A stretch of 64,000 nucleotides of DNA from Gemmatimonadales bacterium (GCA_007692605.1 REBS01000121.1:20050-84049), one strand, 5' to 3'; counted from the stretch's first letter, positions 49,855-59,510 are shown. Notes: generated from the letters alone by a model not told the origin. Made by a program: numbers and translations.

Positions 49855-51273
49855 TCACTCCCCCGATTCGGGAAGCCCGGGCTCGGTCATCTCCCGCACA
49901 TTGAGCGCGTCGTCGATGCGGTCCTCGGGGAGCAGTCTCAGCTCGCTCACCACGTCGCGCACCGACCGGCCCTCGCGCGCCGCCTGCTTCGCCACCTCCG
50001 AAGCCTTGTCGTATCCGATGTGCAGGTTGAGCGCGGTCGCGATCGACGGGTTGCGCTCCAGGAGCTCGCGCGCCCGCTCCTCGTTCGCCCGGATCCCCTC
50101 TACGCAGCGCTCGGTGAAGGCCGTCACCGCGCCCGCCAGAATCTCGGTCGACTCCAGGAAGGTGTGCGCCATGACCGGGATCATCACGTTCAGTTCGAAG
50201 TTGCCCCGCCCCCCTCCCACCGTCAGCGTGGTCTGGTTCCCCGCCACTCGGGCCGACACCATCATCAGCGCCTCGCTCAGCACCGGATTCACCTTGCCCG
50301 GCATGATCGAGCTGCCGGGCTGGATCGCGGGCAGCGAGATCTCGGAGAGCCCCGAGGTCGGTCCCGAGGCGAGCCAGCGGACATCGTCGGCGATCTTCAT
50401 CAGCGACACCGCCAGCGTGTTGAGCGCCCCGTGCGCGTTGACCAGGGCGTCGCGGGCCGCCTGCGCCTCGAAGTGGTTCGAGGCCTCGACGAAGGTCAGT
50501 CCCGTGAGCCCGTTGATGCCCTGGATCGCCCTCTTCGGGAACTCGATGTGGGTGTTGATGCCGGTGCCGGTGGCAGTTCCCCCCAGCGCGAGCTCGGCCA
50601 GCTCCTCGGATCCCCGGCGCACCCTACCGATCCCCTTTTCGACCTGGGCCGCGTACCCGCCGAACTCCTGCCCCAGGCGTACCGGGGTGGCATCCATCAG
50701 GTGCGTGCGGCCCGACTTCATCACCTCGTCGAAGGCCTCGGCCTTCTCGGCCAGGGCGGCGTGGAGACGCTCCAGCGCCGGGATCAGATCCTCTTCGAGG
50801 GCGAGCCGGGCGGCCACGTGGACCGCGGTCGGGATCACGTCGTTCGAGGACTGTCCGAAGTTGACGTGATCGTTCGGGTGAACCGGACCGTCCTCGGGTG
50901 CCGCGCCCTCGTTCAGAAGGGTCCGGGTCGCCAGCCGGGCCACGACCTCGTTGGTGTTCATGTTCGTCGAAGTCCCCGACCCGGTCTGGTAGATGTCGAC
51001 CGGGAACTGCCCGTCCCAGCGCCCGTCGGCCACCTCGGACGCGGCCTTCGCGATCGCCTCGGCCACCACCGGGTCGAGGGTGCCCAGTTCGGCATTCGCC
51101 CGAGCCGCGGCCTCCTTCACGATCCCGAGCGCCTGGATCATCCGGCGCCCGAAGCGCTGTCCACTGATCGGGAAGTTCTCGACGGCCCGCTGGGTCTGTG
51201 CCCCGTAGAGGGCGTCGGCCGGTACTCGAACCTCTCCGAGGGAATCACGTTCGACGCGGAAGTCCTCCGCCAT
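49855..51273 (-). CDS. fumC: Fumarate hydratase class II
   Basis: FumC is an iron-independent TCA-cycle enzyme that interconverts fumarate and malate. The 472-residue product starts MAEDFRVERDSLGEVRVPAD from ATG 51273, with GGAGG 8 nt upstream. It has QTGSGTSTNMNTNEV, the substrate-site NDHVNFGQSSNDVIPT, SGRTHLMDATPV with the catalytic His, and the superfamily signature GSSIMPGKVNPV. Class II is clear because argininosuccinate lyase or aspartase motifs are absent. It is in a run with nfo and the hydrolase. A short 10-11-bp repeated element sits just upstream. Confidence 0.96.
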   Translation of the reverse strand: MAEDFRVERDSLGEVRVPADALYGAQTQRAVENFPISGQRFGRRMIQALGIVKEAAARANAELGTLDPVVAEAIAKAASEVADGRWDGQFPVDIYQTGSGTSTNMNTNEVVARLATRTLLNEGAAPEDGPVHPNDHVNFGQSSNDVIPTAVHVAARLALEEDLIPALERLHAALAEKAEAFDEVMKSGRTHLMDATPVRLGQEFGGYAAQVEKGIGRVRRGSEELAELALGGTATGTGINTHIEFPKRAIQGINGLTGLTFVEASNHFEAQAARDALVNAHGALNTLAVSLMKIADDVRWLASGPTSGLSEISLPAIQPGSSIMPGKVNPVLSEALMMVSARVAGNQTTLTVGGGRGNFELNVMIPVMAHTFLESTEILAGAVTAFTERCVEGIRANEERARELLERNPSIATALNLHIGYDKASEVAKQAAREGRSVRDVVSELRLLPEDRIDDALNVREMTEPGLPESGE

Positions 51274-51298
51274 GGATCTGCCTCCGTTCTGCTTCGGT

Positions 51299-51329
51299 TG
51301 GGTTCGCATTGGGTTCGAATGGGTTCGGA
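51299..51329. repeat. Three TGGGTTCG repeats at 10-11-bp spacing upstream of fumC
   Basis: TGGGTTCG occurs at 51299, 51310 and 51320, i.e. about one helical turn apart, 26 bp before the fumC start. It could be a phased regulator site or a simple repeat. Confidence 0.55.
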
Positions 51330-51439
51330 TTGCCTTCAGGCGAGCGCCGCCGGACGGTGCTCGCCCGCAGGCCGCTCACCCTTGGGCCAAAGGATTCTCG
51401 GCAAATGGCGCCGGGTCCGCCAGCCCCGGGGCTCCGCCC

Positions 51440-52165
51440 CTACTTCCGAGGGGGCTGGCTCGGGCGAATCTCGATCTTCGAAGGCAGCGCGCGGGGCGGA
51501 AAGGCGAGCAGGTCCATGACCAGACGGGCCAGGTCCTCGCCCTGGAGCTTCCACTCGTGCTCGGGGTGCGGTCCCCCCTCGAAGAAGTGAGTGTTCACAC
51601 TGCCCGGCATGATGCAGGTCACGCGGATCCCCTCGTGGCGCAGGTCAAGCATCATCGCCTCGGTCATCCCGAGAAGCCCGAACTTGGTCGCGTTGTAGGC
51701 CACGCCGCCCGAAAAGGCGTTGCGGCCGGCGAGCGAGCCGATGTTTATGATCCACCCCTCGCCCTTGCGGATCAGGTGGGGCACCGCGGCCCGTGAGCAG
51801 TAGAAGACCCCGTCCAGGTTGGTCCGGATCTGGGTGTCCCAGCTCTCGATTTCCATCTCCTGGATCTTCGCGAAGCGCCCGAGGCCCGCGTTGTTCACGA
51901 GAATGTCGATGCCCCCGAAGGCCTCGACGGCGCCCTCGATCAGCGCCTCGCAGTCCTCCCGGTCCCGCACGTCACAGGGAATTCCGTGTGCTCGGCCGGG
52001 CCCCTGTTCATTCAGCGCGGCCGTCGCCGCCGCCACGTCCCCGGCCGTCCGGCTCGCGATCACGACCGACCCACCTGCCGCCACCATGGCTTCGGCGACC
52101 GAGCGGCCGATCCCCTTCGTACTCCCCGTGATCACCGCCGTCTTTCCACTCAGATCCATCGCCAT
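51440..52165 (-). CDS. Short-chain dehydrogenase/reductase
   Basis: The 241-residue classical SDR has the nucleotide motif TGSTKGIGRSVAEA, the NNAG motif (LVNNAGLGRF), the catalytic Ser in INIGSLAGRNAFS and the YxxxK pair in AYNATKFGLL. PGSVNTHFF follows as in many 3-ketoacyl-ACP-reductase-like members. A basic residue at the end of the second strand (VIASRTAGD) suggests NADPH. ATG 52165 has GGGGAG 7 nt upstream. It lies 166 bp upstream of fumC on the same strand and is divergent from the pteridine-reductase-like SDR. Substrate unknown. Confidence 0.93.
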   Translation of the reverse strand: MAMDLSGKTAVITGSTKGIGRSVAEAMVAAGGSVVIASRTAGDVAAATAALNEQGPGRAHGIPCDVRDREDCEALIEGAVEAFGGIDILVNNAGLGRFAKIQEMEIESWDTQIRTNLDGVFYCSRAAVPHLIRKGEGWIINIGSLAGRNAFSGGVAYNATKFGLLGMTEAMMLDLRHEGIRVTCIMPGSVNTHFFEGGPHPEHEWKLQGEDLARLVMDLLAFPPRALPSKIEIRPSQPPRK

Positions 52166-52304
52166 CTGGGTGCTCCCCCTTTTGTCCCGCCCCGCTCGGC
52201 CCGAAGTTGAAGCGAGGGGGTCCGGTTCCCGTGATACCCGGATTCGGTACCACGGAGTCGACCAGTCGTTTCAGTTCGAGTCCGTTTCGGAGAGGAGAGT
52301 CAAG

Positions 52305-53027
52305 GTGGCAAAGGTGGCGCTGGTGACCGGAGGCGCCCGTCGGGTCGGACGGGCGATCTCGCTCGGACTCGCAGAGGCGGGCTTCGACCTGCTGATCAAT
52401 TACAACTCCTCGGGAGACGAGGCCGAAGACCTCGTCCGCGAGATCACGCGGATGGGCCGGCGGGCGCACGCGGTCCAGGGCGACGTGTCGGACGCCGTCG
52501 ACGTGGCCCGGATCGTCGACGAACTCGAGGGCAGCTTCGGTCGGCTCGACCTGCTGGTGAACAACGCCTCGATCTTTCCGCAGACCCCACTCCTCGAGAT
52601 CGACGAGCGGGAGTGGGACCGGGTCATGGCAGTGAACCTGAAGGCCCCCTTCCTGATGGTGAAGGCCGGCCAGCCCTACCTCACCCGTGCCCGGGGCACG
52701 GTGATCAACCTGGTCGACCTGTCGGCCTTCCAGCCCTGGGTGGAGTACCCGCATCACGCCGTATCGAAGGCCGGCCTCCTGCATCTGACCCGGGTCATGG
52801 CCAGGGCGCTCGCGCCGGATGTACGGGTGAACGCGATCGCCCCCGGCGCGGTACTCCTGCCCGAGGACTACGACGAGGCGCAGCGCGAGCGCTCGCGCAA
52901 GAGTTCGGTCCTGGGTACCCTCGGGTCCCCGGAAGACGTGGTCCGCACCGTGCTCTTCCTGGTGCAGTCCCCCTTCATCACCGGCGAGGTGGTGGTGGTC
53001 GACGGGGGGCGTCAGCTGGGGCGCTGA
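52305..53027 (+). CDS. Pteridine-reductase-like SDR with altered catalytic residues
   Basis: The 240-residue SDR starts at GTG 52305 (GAGGAG upstream) with KVALVTGGARRVGRAISLGL; the TGGxRRxG form is typical of FolM/PTR1-type pteridine reductases. NNASIFPQTPLLEIDEREWD and VDLSAFQPW follow, where Asp replaces the classical Ser as in PTR1. The expected YxxxK reads HAVSK (EYPHHAVSKAGL), so the catalytic Tyr position is His. NADPH use is likely. It may reduce dihydropterins or have shifted activity. It stands alone between two minus-strand runs. Confidence 0.85.
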   Translation: MAKVALVTGGARRVGRAISLGLAEAGFDLLINYNSSGDEAEDLVREITRMGRRAHAVQGDVSDAVDVARIVDELEGSFGRLDLLVNNASIFPQTPLLEIDEREWDRVMAVNLKAPFLMVKAGQPYLTRARGTVINLVDLSAFQPWVEYPHHAVSKAGLLHLTRVMARALAPDVRVNAIAPGAVLLPEDYDEAQRERSRKSSVLGTLGSPEDVVRTVLFLVQSPFITGEVVVVDGGRQLGR

Positions 53028-53100
53028 CTCGTCGCCCCCGGCCCGGCCTCCCCGCCGATCCCGTCGTTCTCGACTCGGCCGGTCGTAGCCGGGTCGCCGG

Positions 53101-54114
53101 TTATCCCGTCGTCACCGGCTCGGCCGGAGTCTCGGGCACCGGATCGGCCTCGGCATGGTGCGCCAGCCATCGCTCCGCCTCGAGCGCGGCCATGCACCCC
53201 GTGCCCGCCGCCGTCACGGCCTGCCGGTAGTAGTCGTCCATGACGTCGCCCGCCCCGAAGATGCCCTCGACGTTGGTGACCACCCGCCCGGGCTTAGCCG
53301 GAATGATGTACCCGTTCTCGTCGAGATCCACGATCCCCTCGAGAAACGAGGTGTTCGGCGTGTGGCCGATCGCCAGGAAGAGGCCGCCGGCCTGGATCTC
53401 ACGCTCCTCGCCGGTCTTGTTGTTGCGCAGCCGAAGTCCGGTGATGAAGTCGTCGCCCAGGACATCGATCACCTCGCTGTCCCACTCGACCCGGATCTTC
53501 GGGTTCTGGAGCGCGCGCTCCGCCATGATCGGCGACGCGCGAAAGGAGTCGCGACGGTGGATGATCACGACCTCGCTCGCAAACTTGGTCAGGTAGGTCG
53601 CCTCCTCCATGGCGCTGTCGCCCCCTCCGACCACGGCGAGCACCTCGTTGCGGAAGGCGGGCAGCGCCCCGTCACAGACCGCGCACGCCGACACGCCTCC
53701 CCCGCTCTGCGCGAGGCGCTCCTCGTTGTGCAGCCCGAGCCAGTTCGCGCGGGCCCCGGTGGCCACGATCACCGCCCGGGCATGGATCTCGTCGCCCTCG
53801 GCGGAGCGGAGCCGGAAGGGCCGGCTCGAGGTGTCGATCTCGACGATGTCATCGGTGACGATGCGGGTGTCGAAGCGCTGGGCCTGGGCCTTCATCTCCA
53901 TCATGAGCTTCTGGCCGTCGATCCCCTCGGCGAATCCGGGATAGTTCTCGACCTCGGTCGTGAACATGAGCTGTCCCCCGGGAATCATCTCGCGCGAGGG
54001 CGCACCCTCGTAGACCAGGGGGTCCAGTCGGGCGCGCGCCGCGTAGATGGCTGCGGTCCAGCCGGCAGGGCCGGATCCGATGATCACCACATCCTCGATT
54101 CTCTTTTCACTCAC
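53101..54114 (-). CDS. trxB: Thioredoxin reductase
   Basis: This low-molecular-weight FAD/NADPH enzyme recharges thioredoxin. The FAD motif [19 protein letters not shown] is near the N-terminus. The redox pair is CAVC in [15 protein letters not shown], the NADPH motif is [15 protein letters not shown], and [20 protein letters not shown] closes the FAD site. At 337 residues it is a little longer than E. coli TrxB. The GTG start overlaps the FNR stop (GTGA), so it is translationally coupled to that reductase. It is the last gene of the long mla-Nudix-permease-FNR run. Confidence 0.96.
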   Translation of the reverse strand: MSEKRIEDVVIIGSGPAGWTAAIYAARARLDPLVYEGAPSREMIPGGQLMFTTEVENYPGFAEGIDGQKLMMEMKAQAQRFDTRIVTDDIVEIDTSSRPFRLRSAEGDEIHARAVIVATGARANWLGLHNEERLAQSGGGVSACAVCDGALPAFRNEVLAVVGGGDSAMEEATYLTKFASEVVIIHRRDSFRASPIMAERALQNPKIRVEWDSEVIDVLGDDFITGLRLRNNKTGEEREIQAGGLFLAIGHTPNTSFLEGIVDLDENGYIIPAKPGRVVTNVEGIFGAGDVMDDYYRQAVTAAGTGCMAALEAERWLAHHAEADPVPETPAEPVTTG

Positions 54115-55115
54115 TTGAACACCTTCATGTTGGTCGAATGCCCCGGGTTCACCCGGGCGTCAGGATTCACATGGTGTACCGCGTTGTTCACCGCGATCGC
54201 CGCTTCCGAAAATCCACTCACGATCAGGTCCAGCTTTCCCTCGTAATCGACGATGTCCCCGGCGGCGTAGATCCCCGCCCGATTCGTCTCCATCAGATTG
54301 TTCACCAGGAGGCGGTTCTTCCTGACCTCGAGGCCCCAGCGCTGAATCGGCCCCAGATCGGGCTTGAATCCCAGGAACGTGAGTACCGTATCCATCTCCA
54401 TCGTGGTTCGATCGTCGGTACGATTGTCGAATACGGTCACCTCGTTCACGGTTCCGTCGCCGCGAATCTCGGCGACCTCGTGAAAGAGCCTGAGCTCGAC
54501 CTCCCCCGCTGCCTCGGCCTTCATCAGGTCGTCGACGGACTTCTCGTGAGCCCGAAACGCGTCCCGGCGGTGCGCCACGACGAGGCGCTCGGCGTGATCC
54601 TTGAGGATGAGCGCCCAGTCCAGGGCCGAGTCCCCGCCCCCCACGATCATGATCCGCTTGCCCTCGAAGTCTGCCGGGTTCTTCACGGCATAGTGAACGC
54701 CCTTCCCCAGGAATTCGTCGTACCCCGGAACCTCGAGCCGCCGGGGTTCGAAGGCTCCTTTCCCCCCCGCGATCACCAGCGCCCGGGTCAGGAAGTCCCC
54801 GGACCGGCAGCGAAGCCGGAGGGTCCCGTCGGGCTCCTCCTCGACTTCCCGAACCTCCTGGTCGAGTTCGACCTGCGGCTCGAACTGCATTGCCTGAGAG
54901 ACCAGGTCCATCGCCAGTTCCTTGGCGCGGACCTTCGGAAACCCGCCGACATCGAAGATATATTTTTCGGGGTAGAGCGCCGTGAGCTGTCCTCCCAATT
55001 CGGGCAGGGAGTCGACGATGCGCACGGACGTGCCGCGCATCCCCGCGTAGAACGCGGCGAAGAGCCCGGTAGGGCCGCCGCCGATGATGGTGATATCTCG
55101 AATTTCGTCGGTCAT
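54111..55115 (-). CDS. Ferredoxin/flavodoxin-NADP+ reductase, thioredoxin-reductase-like type
   Basis: The 334-residue flavoprotein shares the TrxR fold ([53 protein letters not shown]) but has no CxxC. This fits the YumC-type ferredoxin-NADP+ reductase of Bacillus and green sulfur bacteria. [20 protein letters not shown] and the C-terminal aromatic-poor tail HSTNMKVFK support this. ATG 55115. It is coupled to trxB by a 4-nt overlap, so both NADPH-linked flavoenzymes are co-produced. The electron partner (ferredoxin or flavodoxin) is not in the window. Confidence 0.93.
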   Translation of the reverse strand: MTDEIRDITIIGGGPTGLFAAFYAGMRGTSVRIVDSLPELGGQLTALYPEKYIFDVGGFPKVRAKELAMDLVSQAMQFEPQVELDQEVREVEEEPDGTLRLRCRSGDFLTRALVIAGGKGAFEPRRLEVPGYDEFLGKGVHYAVKNPADFEGKRIMIVGGGDSALDWALILKDHAERLVVAHRRDAFRAHEKSVDDLMKAEAAGEVELRLFHEVAEIRGDGTVNEVTVFDNRTDDRTTMEMDTVLTFLGFKPDLGPIQRWGLEVRKNRLLVNNLMETNRAGIYAAGDIVDYEGKLDLIVSGFSEAAIAVNNAVHHVNPDARVNPGHSTNMKVFK

Positions 55116-55146
55116 GAACGAAGGTCACATGATGAAATGAAATGGA

Positions 55147-56427
55147 TCATCCGGCCTCCGCAGCGAACAGACCGGATCCTCGGTATCGCTCCACCCCCCG
55201 CACGACCAGGAGTTTCACTCCGACCGCGACGGGCACGGCAATCAGGAGCCCGACGAAGCCGAAGAAGAAGCCTCCGACCATGATGGCGAGAAGGATCCAC
55301 ACCGGGTGCAGTCCGGTCGAATCCCCCACGATCTTGGGGCTCACGACCCCGCTTTCGAGGCTCTGGGCGATCGTGTAGACGACCGCCACCTTGAGCAGCG
55401 AGGTGCCCGGCGATCCGGTCGCAAGCGCGATCCCCAGTGCGGGGATCAGGCTCAGCACGAGGCCCAGGTAGGGGACCACATTGAAGACCGCGACCACCGC
55501 ACCCAGAAATAGGGCGAAGGGAAACTGCACGATCAGCAGCCCGACCGCGGTCATCGTGCCGACGATGAGCGAGACGAGAACCTGGCCTCTCAGGTAGGCC
55601 GAGAGACCCTCGTCGTACTCGCGGGCGAAGGTGCGCAGGTCGTCGCGGCCCTCGGGGATGAGGCCGCTCGCCCGCATCAGGACACGGTCCCAGTCCCGGA
55701 GCAGGTAGAAGGTGACGACGGGCGTGAGCACCAGGTAGCCCAGCACCGAAAGCACCGAACCCACCCCTCGGCCGAGTCCGAGTACCCCGGTCAGGATCGT
55801 CTCGCTGATCCGCTCTCGCCGCTCCTCGAGGAAGTCCACGACGGCATCCCCGTCCAGCTCCGAGATCCGGGCTGCCCACTCCGACCCGTCGACCCCCGGA
55901 AGCTGCAGGCGCGCCAACGACTCCTCGAATCCCTGGAGGATCCCGGTGAGCCGATCGAGGATCTCGGGAGCCTTGCGGGTCAACGCAGCGATCTCCTGTG
56001 CGACCCAGGGCACGCCCCAGATGATCAGCGACACCGAGACCCCCAGCAGGGGCAGGGCGAGAAGGCCGACCGCGGCCGTCCGCCCCCCCCGACCCTCTCC
56101 ATTCGCGCCCGAGAGACGGCGAAGGGGGCGGCGCTCCGCCAGCCAACGCACCACCGGATTCAGGATGTAGCCGGCGACGAGGGCCAGAACGAACGGCGCC
56201 AGCAGGAACCCCAGTTCCGCGAGGATCCAGAATCCCGTAAGGGCGCCCGCCGTCCCGATCACAGGCCAGAAAAACGACTCCCCGCGAAGGGGAACCAGCA
56301 CTCCCACCAGCGCCAGAAAGAGGAGGAACGGGTTCAGGATCTCACCCAGGCCCAGAATCAGGAAGATGAGAAAGACGAGTGCCGCGGCCAGGAGCGCGCC
56401 GTCGATCAGGGATCGGTTCCCCCCCAT
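55147..56427 (-). CDS. AI-2E (PerM/YdgG) family membrane protein
   Basis: The 426-residue integral membrane protein has about eight helices, starting LLAAALVFLIFLILGLGEIL, with family-typical VRWLAERRPLRRL, ILNPVVRWL, a long extracytoplasmic helical segment, and PYLGLVLSLIPALGIAL near the conserved GxxxxxIP region. IMVGGFFFGFVGLLIAVPVA is also typical. Members export AI-2 or act as Na+/H+ antiporters, but the substrate is usually unknown. The start ATG 56427 overlaps the Nudix stop (TGATG); the track TTG is 3 nt further upstream. It is followed by FNR after 31 bp. Confidence 0.92.
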   Translation of the reverse strand: MGGNRSLIDGALLAAALVFLIFLILGLGEILNPFLLFLALVGVLVPLRGESFFWPVIGTAGALTGFWILAELGFLLAPFVLALVAGYILNPVVRWLAERRPLRRLSGANGEGRGGRTAAVGLLALPLLGVSVSLIIWGVPWVAQEIAALTRKAPEILDRLTGILQGFEESLARLQLPGVDGSEWAARISELDGDAVVDFLEERRERISETILTGVLGLGRGVGSVLSVLGYLVLTPVVTFYLLRDWDRVLMRASGLIPEGRDDLRTFAREYDEGLSAYLRGQVLVSLIVGTMTAVGLLIVQFPFALFLGAVVAVFNVVPYLGLVLSLIPALGIALATGSPGTSLLKVAVVYTIAQSLESGVVSPKIVGDSTGLHPVWILLAIMVGGFFFGFVGLLIAVPVAVGVKLLVVRGVERYRGSGLFAAEAG

Positions 56428-56948
56428 CAACCCTCTCTCCAGGGTGTGGAGCCCGGGATCGGGGATCCGCGGAGTTGATCAAGCGCCCGCCGCAGGATCT
56501 CGCGGGCGTTGTCGTAGGCGATCCGGTCGAGCGCCTCGCCGGGCTCCATCCAGACGCAATCGGTGATCCCTTCCGCCACCTGAGGCCGGAGTTCGCCTCG
56601 ATAGGACGCCATCAGGAAGAAGCGACAGAACTTGTGGACCCGACGGCCATCGTGCCGGAAGGTCCAGTCGATCTCACCCAGATCCGGTCCCAGGACGAGC
56701 GAACCGAGTCCCGCCTCCTCTCTCACCTCGCGCAGCGCCGCCTGCTGGGGGGTCTCCCCCTCCTCGAGATGGCCCTTGGGCAGTCCCCACTTCTGGTAGG
56801 GATCCCGGATCACGAGCACCTGGAACCCGTCGCTGAGCGGACGCACCACGACTCCACCCGCGCTCCGCTCCACCCTGACCGGTTCCCGGGCCGGAGTGTC
56901 CGCATCCCGGGCGGGCTGTGGCACATCGCCTTCGTAGGGCTCGGACAC
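56427..56948 (-). CDS. Nudix hydrolase
   Basis: The 173-residue protein contains a full Nudix box, GHLEEGETPQQAALREVREE followed by AGL, so it should hydrolyse a nucleoside diphosphate linked to another moiety with Mg2+. AGGVVVRPLSDGFQVLVIRD and KWGLPKGHLEEGE resemble the Ap4A hydrolase/MutT-like group. The N-terminal ~25 residues are Pro/Glu-rich and probably disordered. GTG start at 56948, with only a weak ribosome site. It lies 14 bp after mlaD and overlaps the permease start by 1 nt. The substrate is not predictable. Confidence 0.92.
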   Translation of the reverse strand: MSEPYEGDVPQPARDADTPAREPVRVERSAGGVVVRPLSDGFQVLVIRDPYQKWGLPKGHLEEGETPQQAALREVREEAGLGSLVLGPDLGEIDWTFRHDGRRVHKFCRFFLMASYRGELRPQVAEGITDCVWMEPGEALDRIAYDNAREILRRALDQLRGSPIPGSTPWREG

Positions 56949-56962
56949 GGCTCGGATCCCGG

Positions 56963-57952
56963 TCAGAAGATGGAGAGGCGGAGATACCTGCGTGGATTCT
57001 CGCGGATATCTGCGAGCAGGAGGTTCAACTCGATCACGGTCCCCTCGAGTTCGGAGGCCATCGTGGGGTCGTTCAGGAGACGGGCCAGCGTCCCCTCGCC
57101 CTCTTCGATCTCGGCCGTGATCCGCGCGAGCCTCGAGAAGGTGCTGTCCATCTGAATCGCCATCTGGCGCACATCGATGTTCGTCTCCTGCAGGTCGCCC
57201 GAAAGCTCACGGAAGTTACCGGTCACGACCGCGAGGTCCTCGAGCGCGGTCTCGAACTCGGTCCGGGCGAGAAGGTCGTCGACTCGCCCGAAGCTGGTCT
57301 GAGCCCGCTCCGCGGCGTCGGCGATCGAAGCGGTTGCACGACTCACTTCGGCGGTCACGTCGGTGAACGAGGTGGCTTGCTGCGACACCAGCTCCGAGAG
57401 CCGCTCGGTGACCTCCTCGATGTTGTCGATCATCGAGGCGATATTGCGAGCCGTCTCGTCCGAAAACGCGATCCCCACCCGTTCGGTCAGAACCGACATG
57501 TTCTCGGCGATGTCATCGGCCGCTGCGGTGAGCTCGGAGATGTCGGGGAGAGCATACCCCGGCAGGGTACCCGGCTCCCGGGGTTCGGCGAATCGACGAG
57601 AGGGATAGACGCCGGCCGGATGGATTTCGGCCTGCCAGTCGCCGAACATCGATTCCGGAGAGAGCACGACGACCGCATCCTCCGGCAGCTGGATTCCGGC
57701 ATCGACGCGAAGTACGAGCCGCACGAGCGCCCCGTCCGGTTCCACCTCGACACTGCGCACCCGTCCGATATTCACGCCCCGAAGCTTGACGTCGCTCCCG
57801 GGCTGGATCTGGCCGACCCGCTCGAAGACCGCGTCGATATCCTGACGCTCACCGGTGAAGGTCACCCCCTGCATCCAGAGGGTCCCGAACCCGATCAGGA
57901 GGAGCGCGGCCACGATGACCACGCCCACCAGCGCGTCTCGACTTTCGTTCAC
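56963..57952 (-). CDS. mlaD: MlaD/Mce-domain lipid-transport protein
   Basis: The 329-residue protein has one N-terminal membrane helix (ALVGVVIVAALLLIGFGTLW) and a periplasmic Mce domain (GSDVKLRGVNIGRVRSVEVE ... VVVLSPESMFGDWQAEIHPA, ~40-120). A long helical/coiled region to the C-terminus (DETARNIASMIDNIEEVTER, ASIADAAERAQTSFGRVDDL) follows. It forms the hexameric ring or tube of an Mla-type phospholipid transporter with MlaE and MlaF. The GTG start overlaps the mlaF stop by 4 nt. The long C-terminal helix is longer than in E. coli MlaD, more like PqiB/LetB-type needles or actinobacterial Mce. Confidence 0.93.
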   Translation of the reverse strand: MNESRDALVGVVIVAALLLIGFGTLWMQGVTFTGERQDIDAVFERVGQIQPGSDVKLRGVNIGRVRSVEVEPDGALVRLVLRVDAGIQLPEDAVVVLSPESMFGDWQAEIHPAGVYPSRRFAEPREPGTLPGYALPDISELTAAADDIAENMSVLTERVGIAFSDETARNIASMIDNIEEVTERLSELVSQQATSFTDVTAEVSRATASIADAAERAQTSFGRVDDLLARTEFETALEDLAVVTGNFRELSGDLQETNIDVRQMAIQMDSTFSRLARITAEIEEGEGTLARLLNDPTMASELEGTVIELNLLLADIRENPRRYLRLSIF

Positions 57953-58698
57953 TCCGCCTCCTCGATCAATTCCGGCCGTCCTTCGATGAATGCACGGACC
58001 ATCGGATCCGCCGAGGAGCGGATCTCGTCCGGCGATCCCTGAAACTGCTGCTTCCCATCATGAATCATCGCGAAGCGGTCCGCCACCCGAAAGGCGCTCT
58101 CCATATCATGGGTGATCACGATCCCCGTGACCCCCAGCTCGGCCTTCATCCGGTTGATGAGTTGATCGATCACCGCCCGGGTCATGGGGTCCAGCCCCGT
58201 GGTCGGCTCGTCGTAGAGGATATACCGCGGCTCGGTGGCGATCGCCCGTGCGATCCCGACCCGCTTCTTCTGACCCCCCGAGAGCTCCGCCGGGAGCCGC
58301 TCGCCGTATCCGACCATGTCCACCCGCTCGAGACACTCCTCGACCCGGCGCATCCGGTCCTCTTTCGATACCCCGGTCAGCCGCTTGAGACCCATCCCCA
58401 CGTTCTCGGCGACCGTCATCGAGTCGAAGAGCGCCGCGAACTGGAAGACGTACCCCACGTTCCTCCTCAATTCGAAGAGGCCTTCCCGATCCAGTTCATC
58501 GACACGGAGTCCATCCACCCATACCTCGCCCCGGTCCGGCGCCAGCAGCCCCACGATGTGCTTCAGGGTCACCGACTTGCCCGACCCCGAGCCCCCGAGG
58601 ATCACGAGCGTCTCCCCGTCGTGCGCCTCGGCCGAGAACCCACGGAGGACCTCCTTCGATCCGAACGCCTTGTGGACGTCTCTGATTTCGATGCCCAT
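57949..58698 (-). CDS. mlaF: Mla-type ABC transporter ATP-binding protein
   Basis: The 249-residue ATPase powers MlaE. Walker A is GGSGSGKS (VILGGSGSGKSVTLKHIVGL), the signature is LSGGQKKRVGIARA and Walker B is ILYDEPTTGLDPMT. VLRGFSAEAHDGETLVI and YVFQFAALFDSMTVAENVGM are typical of the MlaF/Ttg2A subfamily. ATG 58698. It lies 29 bp after mlaE and overlaps mlaD, so the three core components are co-translated. No MlaB (STAS) or MlaC shuttle gene is adjacent. Confidence 0.95.
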   Translation of the reverse strand: MGIEIRDVHKAFGSKEVLRGFSAEAHDGETLVILGGSGSGKSVTLKHIVGLLAPDRGEVWVDGLRVDELDREGLFELRRNVGYVFQFAALFDSMTVAENVGMGLKRLTGVSKEDRMRRVEECLERVDMVGYGERLPAELSGGQKKRVGIARAIATEPRYILYDEPTTGLDPMTRAVIDQLINRMKAELGVTGIVITHDMESAFRVADRFAMIHDGKQQFQGSPDEIRSSADPMVRAFIEGRPELIEEAE

Positions 58699-58727
58699 GC
58701 CGGTTCAGCTCCCCCGCGTCGAGCGGT

Positions 58728-59510
58728 TCACAGAAGTGTGATGGCCCAGAAGGCGTCGAGCACCAGGATCACCATCGAGCTGACCACCACGGCCTGAGTG
58801 GTGGACCGGCCTACACCCTCGGCTCCTCCCCTAGTCCGGAATCCGTAGAAGCAGCCGATCGAGGTCACCACGAAGCCGAAGCTGATCGTCTTGACCATCG
58901 CGAAGGTGACATCGAAGGGCTGGAAGAAGAGGGTCAGCCCATAGACGAACTCGTAGGTGCTCATGTCGAGGAGCTGGAGCGAGGTGAGCCAGCCCGCCGC
59001 GATCCCCACCCCGATCGCAAGCGCCGTCACGAGCGGAAACATGATGATTCCCGCAAGCACCCGCGGAACCACCAGGTACGCGACCGGGGGGTAGGCCATC
59101 GTCTCGAGCGCGTCGATCTGCTCGGTCACCCGCATCGTTCCGAGCTCGGCCGAGATGTTGGCGCCCACGCGGCCCGAGAGGGCAAGTCCGGTAAGCACGG
59201 GCCCGAGCTCCAGCATCATGGTCTTTCCGACCAGCACACCCACGAAGTACAGGGGGATCGCTCCCGTGAAGGTATACGATGCCTGCAGCGCCAGGACGAT
59301 CCCCGTGAACATCGCGATGAACAGGGCGATCGGAACCGAGTCGACGCCCACCCGGGTCAGCTGGCGCAGCGTCAGCCCCAGCCACACGTCGACGTCGCGC
59401 AGCGATACGATGGCCTCCCACACCATCCGCCCCCATTGCCCGAGCCCCACCATGAGGGTCCGGCCGCCTCGGCCGATGGCCGCGAAAGGGGCACGCAGAA
59501 GTGAGGTCAT
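58728..59510 (-). CDS. mlaE: Mla-type ABC transporter permease
   Basis: The 260-residue permease has about five membrane helices and family motifs SVPIALFIAMFTGIVLALQA, LELGPVLTGLALSGRVGANI, ELGTMRVTEQIDALETMAYP and FEFVYG-like YEFVYGLTLFF. With MlaF and MlaD it moves phospholipids between the membranes to keep outer-membrane asymmetry. ATG 59510. It is preceded on the same strand by a small unknown gene (59581-59961) and followed by mlaF after 29 bp. It heads the long coupled run ending with trxB. Confidence 0.95.
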   Translation of the reverse strand: MTSLLRAPFAAIGRGGRTLMVGLGQWGRMVWEAIVSLRDVDVWLGLTLRQLTRVGVDSVPIALFIAMFTGIVLALQASYTFTGAIPLYFVGVLVGKTMMLELGPVLTGLALSGRVGANISAELGTMRVTEQIDALETMAYPPVAYLVVPRVLAGIIMFPLVTALAIGVGIAAGWLTSLQLLDMSTYEFVYGLTLFFQPFDVTFAMVKTISFGFVVTSIGCFYGFRTRGGAEGVGRSTTQAVVVSSMVILVLDAFWAITLL

